The position numbers were made by a program, and so were the translations under genes. A DNA stretch of 64,000 bases, from the NCBI GenBank assembly GCA_964392305.1, contig CAYMPV010000010.1, forward strand, positions 62,001 through 126,000. Reading direction: 5' to 3'. Below the pieces are notes generated by a model. The model was not told the DNA's origin. It did not search any database and worked only from the letters and a program-made list of their open reading frames with translations. The DNA comes from JACKIC01 sp964392305. GTDB taxonomy: Bacteria; Planctomycetota; UBA1135; UBA2386. Positions 1 through 7,400 of this stretch are shown piece by piece (positions within the stretch are counted from its first letter, which is position 1; every line of letters begins with the position of its first letter).

Positions 1-1
1 C

Positions 2-517
2 ATTCGCTCGGGGCGGGAGATGCTGCGTGACAAGCTTGGCGACGCGCTGGACGGCGATGTCTTCACGCCGCCTTGTCACAAGTGCGATGCCAACACCCTG
101 CGGGCGCTCGAGAACGTCGGCATCCGCACGTTGTCGGCCGGGGTACAGACGGATCTGGCGGCAAGGATGTACTACCGCGCAGGGCGGATGCTGCGCCGCG
201 TCGACTGGCTCGGACGTCGGGTGTCCTATCACGGTGGCGCGATTCCGGGGACGGCCCTACGGGAACTGTCGACCTGCGTCGACTTCGACCTCTACCAGGG
301 CGCGGCGTGCTCGCGGAGCATCGACGAGCAGTGGCGCAGGTTCTCCCAGTGCCGCAGGGTCCTCGGCATCGTCGGCATCAATCTGCACCACGCCTGCTAC
401 ACCGAACAAGGCAAGATCGACACGCTGCGTGCGTTCGTGCAGAGGCTGAGGCAGACCGACGGCGTCGTGCTGTGCTCTATGAAGGAGCTGTGTGCCGGGA
501 TGGGCGGCGCTGTCTGA
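2..517 (+). CDS. Polysaccharide deacetylase-like protein, C-terminal part
   Basis: The frame is open from base 2, so the gene enters from the left edge and only its last ~172 residues are visible. The motif FTPPCHKCDANTLRALENVG, followed by GIRTLSAG, resembles the 'pp...yd..tl..l...Gir.ls' segment of polysaccharide deacetylase/DUF2334-type NodB-fold proteins. The tail (HHACYTEQGKIDTLRAFVQ, then a short CSMKELC strand) fits the last strand-helix pair of that fold. The catalytic N-terminal metal-binding motifs lie outside the window, so the substrate is unknown. It is followed by a convergent ferredoxin gene 42 bp away. The family call is tentative. Confidence 0.5.
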   Translation: MRSGREMLRDKLGDALDGDVFTPPCHKCDANTLRALENVGIRTLSAGVQTDLAARMYYRAGRMLRRVDWLGRRVSYHGGAIPGTALRELSTCVDFDLYQGAACSRSIDEQWRRFSQCRRVLGIVGINLHHACYTEQGKIDTLRAFVQRLRQTDGVVLCSMKELCAGMGGAV

Positions 518-559
518 GAGCAGGCAGGTTGCTCGCTGTGCCTGATCCGGCAGGGCCGA

Positions 560-895
560 TCAGTACGGGCTGTCGAGCATGTCCCAGATGATCTGCTCGA
601 CGTCGGGCTGGCACTTGCCGGTCAGTCGCTTCACCGCTTCGCCCTTGCCTTCGATGTGCGCGGCGATCTCCGGCAGGTCGGCTTCGGTGACCTGGCTGTA
701 GAAGACCTTGTCCGGGTAGAGCGTGACGTTGATGCCCTGTTCGCAGGCCCCGAAGCAGGGGTAACGACGGATCTTGATGCGCTCCTCGTTGGGGTCGAAC
801 TCGCGCACCAGGTCACGGAGCTTGTCGAAGATGTCGCCGCTGCCCTTCTCGGTGCAGTCGCCGCCTTCACAGACGTAGCAGAGTCGATTGGTCAT
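560..895 (-). CDS. (2Fe-2S) thioredoxin-like ferredoxin
   Basis: This 111-residue protein has cysteines at about 6, 9, 14, 47 and 51 (CYVCEGGDC near the start, then PCFGAC), which matches the C-x(n)-C ... C-x3-C ligand pattern of thioredoxin-fold (2Fe-2S) ferredoxins. The start at 895 was chosen because the conserved domain begins there. The frame stays open upstream to 1015, but that part runs through the 88-bp repeats and looks non-coding. It is the last gene of the leftward boxC-boxB-ferredoxin set and is separated from boxB by the repeats. By position it could carry electrons to the BoxB oxygenase, because no BoxA is visible. That role is inference; the ferredoxin fold is well supported. 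Confidence 0.8.
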   Translation of the reverse strand: MTNRLCYVCEGGDCTEKGSGDIFDKLRDLVREFDPNEERIKIRRYPCFGACEQGINVTLYPDKVFYSQVTEADLPEIAAHIEGKGEAVKRLTGKCQPDVEQIIWDMLDSPY

Positions 896-911
896 GAATC
901 GGTCGTGGGCA

Positions 912-1141
912 TCGGCGGCAGCGCCAAAGAGGGCGAGAGTGGGCGAGCCTGGCTCGCGCACCGCGCTGCCGTCGCCGTTACCGCAAATCGCGGGTGTTGT
1001 CGGCGGCAGCGCCAAAGAGAGTGAGAGTGGGCGAGCCTGGCTCGCGCACCGCGCTGCCGTCGCCGTTACCGCAAATCGCGGGTGTTGTCGGCGGCAGCGC
1101 CAAAGAGAGTGAGAGTGGGCGAGCCTGGCTCGCGCACTCTC
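912..1141. repeat. 88-bp tandem repeat, 2.6 copies, hairpin-forming
   Basis: Units start at 912, 1000 and 1088 with an exact 88-base period; the third is cut short by the boxB stop codon. Units 1 and 2 are nearly identical (a few changes near 930-935). Each full unit can fold as a nested hairpin: outer arms GGCAGCGC (917-924 in unit 1) and GCGCTGCC (963-970), with an inner stem GGCGAGC / GCTCGC. The block fills the gap between boxB and the ferredoxin gene. It is not a CRISPR, because there are no unique spacers. It resembles REP/BIME-type intergenic elements or duplicated terminator hairpins. Confidence 0.85.
1111..1141 (-). terminator. Hairpin at the boxB stop codon, possible terminator or attenuator
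   Basis: GAGAGTGGGCGAGC (1111-1124), loop CTG, then GCTCGCGCACTCTC (1128-1141) form a 14-bp stem with one mismatch. The stem overlaps the boxB stop codon (1140-1142). Read leftward, the stem is followed only by a weak T-rich stretch, so intrinsic termination is uncertain. It could instead protect the boxB mRNA 3' end or lower ferredoxin expression. Confidence 0.45.
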
Positions 1142-2558
1142 AGTGGAACTTGACGTACTCGAACTCGATCGGCTGGTTGTTCACGCCCTGCTGCGGCGGG
1201 GCGATGTAGTTGGCGAACTTGCCCGGTTCGGTGACGTGCACCATGCACGACTGCACGTAGTCGCGGTCGGCCTGGGTCGGCAGCCAGTCGGTGTGGTGCT
1301 TGGTCCAGGTCGCTTCGTCGATCAGTTCGCCGGCGGGGTTGAAGCGGAAGCCTGCGTAGACGCCCTGGTGCCGGTTGAACTTGTGATCGGGCAGCGCGAT
1401 GTGCTGGTGCACGCCGAGTTTGTCGAGGTCGCGGTTCCAGCGTTCGACGATGCGTTTGCAGTCGGCGATGTACGCGTCCAGCAGTACGGCGTTCATGGCG
1501 CGGCGCAGCGGGATGTCCTTCTTCTCGATCTTGCCGTCTTCGGTCGGCATCTCGAGCGAGTAGTTGGCATTGAGGGCCTTGGGGTCCTTGTAGATGCCGT
1601 CGCTCTCGCGGTAGCGGCCCTTGAGGCCCATGGCGAACGCCTCGGCGGCGTTGGTGCTGTCCTCACCGCCGAACAGGTCCATCGAGCCCGTGAACCAGAA
1701 GTTCACGTAGCGCTGGATGACGTCGAGCGGGATCGCGCCGACGGTGCGTGGGTCCTTGCCCTCGGCCATGATCTCGCCGGTGCGCTTGACGATGCGGCCG
1801 ACGCCGTTCTCGCCCGTCTGCAGGTGGTAGGCCTCCTCGGCGAGCATGAACTGCGTCGTGCGCGCGAGTGGGTCGAAGCTCGACTCGGCAAGCGACGCGA
1901 GCTGGTACTTGCCGTCGCGGTCCATGAAGGCCGTGAAGCAGAAGAAGTCCAGCCAGTTGTTCACCGGGTAGTTGAACGCCTGCAGGATGCGCGGGTTGTC
2001 CTGGTCGCCGCTGTGGCGCTCGAGCATCGCCTCGGCCTCGTCGCGGCCGTCGGCGCCGAAGTGCGTCTGCAGCAGGTAGACCATCGCCCACAGGTGGCGG
2101 CCTTCCTCGACGTTGACCTGGAACAGCGAGCGCAGGTCGTAGAGCGACGGGCAGCAGTGCCCGAGCATACGCTGCTGCTCGACGGATGCGGGTTCGGTGT
2201 CGCCCTGGGTGACGATCAAACGACGCAGGCGGTTGCGGAACTCACCGGGCACCTCGGGCCAGGCCTTCTCGCCGAGGTTGTCACCGAAGTGGATCTTGCG
2301 ATCGTCGGGACCGTCGGCAAGGAAGATGCCCCAGCGGTAGTCCGGCATCTTGACGTAGTCGAAGTGGGCCCAACCGCCCTGGCCGACACCGATGGCGGTG
2401 CGCAGGTAGATCTGGTCCTGATTGAAATCGGACGGGCCCATCGTGGCCCACCAATCGAGGAACTTCGGCTGCCACTTCTCGAGCGCCATCATCAGGCGCT
2501 TGTTCTCGCGGAGGCCGACGTTGTTCGGGATCTTGGCTTCCAGGTCGACGATGCTCAT
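1140..2558 (-). CDS. boxB: Benzoyl-CoA 2,3-epoxidase, oxygenase subunit BoxB
   Basis: BoxB is the di-iron oxygenase that converts benzoyl-CoA to its 2,3-epoxide in the aerobic 'box' pathway, in the cytoplasm. The 472-residue length is typical of the family. Two E-x-x-H di-iron motifs are present: EEGRH at 151-155 and EEAYH at 241-245; E122 and D213 are well placed as further ligands. The N-terminal region (NVGLRENKRLMMALEKWQP) is also BoxB-like. The start at 2558 is preceded by an AGGA-type ribosome site lying inside the end of boxC. The boxC stop is only 4 bp upstream, so the two genes are surely co-transcribed. No boxA gene lies next to it. Confidence 0.95.
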   Translation of the reverse strand: MSIVDLEAKIPNNVGLRENKRLMMALEKWQPKFLDWWATMGPSDFNQDQIYLRTAIGVGQGGWAHFDYVKMPDYRWGIFLADGPDDRKIHFGDNLGEKAWPEVPGEFRNRLRRLIVTQGDTEPASVEQQRMLGHCCPSLYDLRSLFQVNVEEGRHLWAMVYLLQTHFGADGRDEAEAMLERHSGDQDNPRILQAFNYPVNNWLDFFCFTAFMDRDGKYQLASLAESSFDPLARTTQFMLAEEAYHLQTGENGVGRIVKRTGEIMAEGKDPRTVGAIPLDVIQRYVNFWFTGSMDLFGGEDSTNAAEAFAMGLKGRYRESDGIYKDPKALNANYSLEMPTEDGKIEKKDIPLRRAMNAVLLDAYIADCKRIVERWNRDLDKLGVHQHIALPDHKFNRHQGVYAGFRFNPAGELIDEATWTKHHTDWLPTQADRDYVQSCMVHVTEPGKFANYIAPPQQGVNNQPIEFEYVKFH

Positions 2559-2562
2559 CGGA

Positions 2563-4200
2563 TCACGTCCTTCTCCAATCGAACTTGGCACTCTCGGGAG
2601 CGCCGTAGCGGGTCAATGCGCCCTCTTCGCCGGTGGCGTTGGGGCGCGTGAAGATCCAGTTCTGCCAGGCGCTGAGGCGGCCGAAGATCTTGCTGTCGCA
2701 GTTCTCGGCGCCGCCGAAGCGCAGCGATGCCTCCATGCCGGTCAGCGCGTCCGGTGACAACGACACGCGCTCTTCGAGCGCGATGCGCACGTCGTCATCC
2801 CAGTCGATGGGATCGAGCAGATAGGTGCACAGGCCGGCCTCGTCGGCGTCGGCCGATGCGTAGCTGCCCTGCTCCGCCGCGAGCTTCGCCGCCTGCTCGG
2901 GCATCGCCAGGAAGCGATTGTGCAGTCGCGTGATGCCGTGGCTCATCGGCAGCGCGCCATCGCTGAGCGGGCCGATCGTCATCTTGACGTTCGCGTCGTC
3001 GAGCAGATAGACGCGGTCACAGCCGAGCGTCATCTCGAAGAAGGCGCCCGCGGCGCAGGAACCCTCACCGACGAGCGCGTACATCGACCGCGCCATCAGG
3101 TCCCAGCGGCGCAGGGTGCGCGCCATCTGCAGCAGGATCTCGTTGCACAGCCAGTGCGATTTGTTCGCGAGCAGGTCCTTCTCGACCTGCAGGATCGCCG
3201 CCGCATCGCCGCGCGTCTGCAGCACGATCAGGCCGACCTGCTCGTGGTCGAAGCGCAACTGCAGCAGCGCGTCGTCGAGTTCGCGGAAGCAGCGCAGTGC
3301 CCAGGCCGCGCTGCCGGCCTTCTCGTAGTCGGCGCCGGTCACGGGCTGCGGGCCGGTGGGGCCGTTCACCGTCACCGTCGCGAGGCGCCGCGCCGCGTCG
3401 ACCTCGAGCTTGACGTGCGTGTAGGTGTAGACGTCGCCGTCGCGCTGGGCGACGATCGGCTCGAGCTCGATGCCCTTCTTGCCGCTGCCCTTGGCGAGCT
3501 TGTCGGGCAGCGTCGCGGCGAGCTCCTTGGCACGTGCGTTGACCTTGTCGGCGAACTGCGACTTCGGCCAGATCGCGTCGACGAGGCCCCAGCCGAGCGC
3601 CTTCTTGCCGCGCATGCCTTCTGCCATCGTGCAGAACACGTCGGCCCGGTCGCGGCGCACCTTCCGCTTGTCGACCAGGCGCGTGAGACCGCCGGTGCCC
3701 GGCAGCACGCCGAGCAGCGGCACCTCGGGCAGCGACACCGCCGAGTTGTTGTCGTTGACGAGGTGGATCTCGTCACACGCCAACGCCAGCTCGTAGCCGC
3801 CGCCGGCACACGCCGCGTTGATCGCGCAGATCGACTTCAGCCCACTGTGCTGACTGGCGTCCTCGAGCGACAGCCGCGTCTCGTTGGTGTACTTGCAGAA
3901 GTTGACTTTGAACGGGTGCGTGCTCGCAGCCAGCATGCGGATGTTCGCGCCGGCGCAGAACGCGCGCTCCTGGGCGCTGCCGACGACCACGACCTTGACC
4001 TCGGGGTGTTCGAAGCGCAGCCGCTGGATCGCGTCACACAGCTCGATGTCGACCCCCAGGTCGTAGCTGTTGAGCTTGAGCTCGTAGCCGTCCTTGAAGG
4101 GGTGCTCGGAGTCGACGTTCATGCGCAGCTGCGCGATGTCGCCGTCGATCTGGAGCTGCCAGTGGTGGTAGCTGCTCGGGTGGCGGTTGAAGTCGGTCAT
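2563..4200 (-). CDS. boxC: Benzoyl-CoA-dihydrodiol lyase (2,3-epoxybenzoyl-CoA dihydrolase) BoxC
   Basis: BoxC opens the epoxidised ring of 2,3-epoxybenzoyl-CoA hydrolytically, giving 3,4-dehydroadipyl-CoA semialdehyde and formate. The protein is 545 residues, the usual length, with a crotonase-fold N-terminal half: FCAGANIRML at 81-90 (oxyanion hole) and CAGGGYELA at 131-139. The second half also carries crotonase-like strands (SMYALVGEGSCAAGAFFE). It is the first gene of the leftward box operon and starts at the ATG at 4200. A much longer open frame extends upstream on the same strand but is antisense to the helicase gene and is not credible coding sequence. Confidence 0.95.
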   Translation of the reverse strand: MTDFNRHPSSYHHWQLQIDGDIAQLRMNVDSEHPFKDGYELKLNSYDLGVDIELCDAIQRLRFEHPEVKVVVVGSAQERAFCAGANIRMLAASTHPFKVNFCKYTNETRLSLEDASQHSGLKSICAINAACAGGGYELALACDEIHLVNDNNSAVSLPEVPLLGVLPGTGGLTRLVDKRKVRRDRADVFCTMAEGMRGKKALGWGLVDAIWPKSQFADKVNARAKELAATLPDKLAKGSGKKGIELEPIVAQRDGDVYTYTHVKLEVDAARRLATVTVNGPTGPQPVTGADYEKAGSAAWALRCFRELDDALLQLRFDHEQVGLIVLQTRGDAAAILQVEKDLLANKSHWLCNEILLQMARTLRRWDLMARSMYALVGEGSCAAGAFFEMTLGCDRVYLLDDANVKMTIGPLSDGALPMSHGITRLHNRFLAMPEQAAKLAAEQGSYASADADEAGLCTYLLDPIDWDDDVRIALEERVSLSPDALTGMEASLRFGGAENCDSKIFGRLSAWQNWIFTRPNATGEEGALTRYGAPESAKFDWRRT

Positions 4201-4306
4201 GCGGTCAGCGTCGCGAAGTTCGGCTGCGAAAAAAGGCTGAGCAGTGTCGGTTCGGGGGGCCACGACGGCAAGCAGCTTATCGCAGGATTTCTTCGCCAGA
4301 TGCGGC

Positions 4307-4334
4307 AATATAATGCACGTTCGACCATGGGCAA
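4307..4334 (-). promoter_or_regulatory. Candidate sigma70-type promoter for the box operon
   Basis: On the minus strand, TTGCCC (complement of 4329-4334) lies 16 bases from TATATT (complement of 4307-4312), about 105 bases upstream of boxC. The same spot reads TATAAT (4309-4314) on the plus strand, facing the divergent helicase gene, but no good -35 is seen in that direction. Such an AT-rich island is conspicuous in this GC-rich DNA. Confidence 0.4.
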
Positions 4335-4416
4335 TGGCGGCAGGGACGGTGCGAGGCGCACGGCCCGCTGCCAAGGAATCGGTTTCGCCGACTGCCGAGG
4401 CTCGTAGCCTGTTCGC

Positions 4417-7400
4417 GTGACCGAAGCCGTAACCACGATCACCCTGCATCACGCGGGCCGTCTCTGCTACGCGATGCAACAGAGCGGGGTGCCGTGGCTG
4501 CATTCGCTCGCGGTGCACAACCCGGGCGCGACGGTCCTCGAAGGTCTGCAGATCGAAATCGCGATGCGGCCCGGCGGGCTGTCGCCCCACGTCGTGCGCG
4601 TCGCCGCCATCGCTCCCGGTGCGACCTTCGCGCTGGACCGGATCGACCTGCGCCTCGACGCCACCGCGCTCGCCAACCAGCTCGAACGGCAGCGCGCCGA
4701 ACTGGTCGTGACCGTGCGCCGCGCCGACGAGGTGCTGACGACCGTCAGCGAAGACGTGACCTTGCTGGCCTACAACGAGTGGCCCGGGCTCGCGGTGTTG
4801 CCGCCGTTGCTGGCGGCGTTTGTCTCGCCCAACCATCCCGCCGTGGCGCCGTTGCTGCAGGCCGTCGCCGATCGGCTGCAGGCCGCGACCGGTTCGCGCG
4901 CGCTCGACGGTTACCACTCGGGCGATCCGGCGCGCGCCAGGTTGATGCTCGCGGCGGTGCACGAGGCCGTCGTCGCGTTGGGCATCACCTACGTCTATCC
5001 GCCACCGAGCTTCGAGCAGCAGGGGCAGAAGGTGCGCACGCCCGAGCAGGTGCTCGGCGATCGCCTGGGCACGTGCCTCGACCTGGCGCTGCTCTACGCC
5101 GGGTTGCTCGAACACGTCGGTTTGCACCCGCTGCTCGTGCTGCAGCAGGGGCACGCGTTCGTCGGTGTCTGGCTGACGCCTGGATCGACGCCCGAAGCGA
5201 CGTTCGGACCTGCCGTCGAACTGCGCAAGCGCTGCGACCTCGGCGCGATCGCCGTGCTCGAGACGACCCTCGCGTGTGCGGGCAATGCCAGGCCCTTCGC
5301 TGCGGCGGTGGCCGCCGGGCGCGCGCAACTCGACGACGACGCGGCGTTCCAGCTCGCGATCGACGTGCACGCGGCACGCCGGTTGGGCATCACGCCGGTG
5401 CCGGTGCGCACGACCACGTTCGCCGCTCACGACGCGGCGGGTTTGCCACCTGCCGACGAGGAACCCGTTGCGGCGAGCGCGCCGGTCGTTGCCGCGGCGG
5501 CCCGAAGCGAAGCCGCGCCGACCGCGGCGCCGCGCCCCAAGGACCGGCTCGAACACTGGAAGAGCAAGCTGCTCGACCTGTCGATGTTCAACCGGCTGCT
5601 CAACTTCGTCGAGACCAAGAAGGTCGTGCCGCTCGCTGCGCACGACCTCGGTGCGCTCGAGGATCGTCTGCAGCACCGCGGACGCCTGCAGGTGCATGCG
5701 CGCCCCCAGCTCGGCGGCGCCAGTGATCCGCGCGACCTCGAGGTCACCAGGGAACGCACCGGCGTCGACATCGCCGCCAACTACCTGGCCGACGAACTGC
5801 AGGCCGGGCGATTGCGTTCGACCCTGGAAGATGCCGAACTCGATACGCGCCTGGTCGAGATCTTCCGCCACGCGCGCACGTCGCTCGAGGAGAGCGGCGC
5901 CAACACGCTGTATCTCGCGGTCGGTTTCCTGCACTGGTACGAATCGCCGTCGTCGACCAAGGTGCGCCGCGCGCCGCTGCTGCTGCTGCCGTTGGTGGCC
6001 GAACGGACGTCGGTGCGCGAAGGTGTTCGCTTCGTGCTCGACGACGCCGAGCCGCGCCTGAACCAGACGCTGCTGCAGATGCTGCAGCGCGACTTCGAGC
6101 TGCGCGTGGACCTCGGTGAGGAACCGCCCGAAGACGAACATGGCGTCGACGTCGCGGCGGTGCTCGACGCGTTCCGCGTCGCGGCGTTGGCGATGCCGCG
6201 CTGGGAAGTGGTCGCGACGGCGTGCATCGGCTTCTTCTCGTTCACCAAGTACCTGATGTGGCTCGACCTCGCAGCGCGCGACGACCTGCTGGCGAGCCCG
6301 GTGCTGCGCCATCTGGTGCAGACCCCCGGTGAGCGCTTCGCGCAGGACCAGCCCGAGGTGCCGCGCGGCGAGCTCGACGACGTCGATCCCGCCGAGATCT
6401 TCTGCCCCAAGGACGCGGACAGCTCGCAGCTCGCCGCCGTGCTTGCGGGTGCCGCCGGGCGCACGTTCGTGCTCGAAGGTCCGCCGGGCACCGGCAAGTC
6501 GCAGACGATCACCAACCTGATCGTGCAGGCGCTGGCCAACGACAAGCGGGTGCTGTTCGTCGCCGAGAAGCGCGCCGCACTCGAGGTGGTGCAGCGGCGT
6601 CTGCACGAGGTCGGCGTGGCGCCGTTCGCGCTCGAGCTGCACTCGAGCAAGAGCGGGCCGCGCGCCGTGCACGAACAGCTGCGGCGCACCCTGGATTTCG
6701 GCGCGCGCCGCGAACCGGCCGAGTGGCGCCGGGTCGCCGAGCAGCTGCAGCAGGATCGCGAACGACTCAACAGCTTCGTCGAAGCCCTGCACCGACGCCG
6801 CGAGCACGGCGAGTCGGTGTTCGACGTGATGGGGCTGCTGGTGCAGTTGCGTGAGGCCGCGACGGTGCCGCTGCCGCAGCTGCCGTCGAACGAGCCCGCG
6901 GCGATCGAACAGGCCCGCGCGGCGATGGCCGAGCTGGGCACCGCGGCAGGTGTGCTCGGCGTGCCGAAGGACGAACCGTGGTGGGGCGTCTTGCGCGGCG
7001 AGTGGACGCCGGCGACGAGCCGCGAGGTCGAGCCGCAGGTGCAGCGGCTGCGCGTTGCGGCGGTCGCGCTGCGGGCCGCGGCCGACGCCTTCAAGGTGGC
7101 GTTGGTCGGTGACGCGGCGTTCGCCGGTGGCGACGTGAGCCGCGCGCAACTGGGACCGTTGCTCGAACTCGCGGGCCTGTTCCGGGCGACGTCGTTGCCG
7201 CCTGCCGGGCTGCTGCGCGCCGCCGACTGGGCGCAGCTCGAGCCCATGCTCGCCGCATGGGCGAGGGCCGGGGCGCGTCGCGACGAGTTGTGGCAGCCGC
7301 TCGCGGCCCGCTGGCGCACCGAACTGCTCGACCTCGATCTCGACGGCTTGCTGGCCAAGTATCTGCACGCGCAGGGGGCGTTCTTCCTGGTGCGGTGGTG

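Noticed and set aside
912..1141. CRISPR-like array.
   Set aside because: The 88-bp units are directly adjacent with no variable spacers, there are fewer than three units, and no cas genes are visible.
1143..2651. A 502-codon plus-strand frame opposite boxB.
   Set aside because: It is the antisense shadow of boxB, with valine/leucine/arginine-rich low-information sequence and no recognisable motif.
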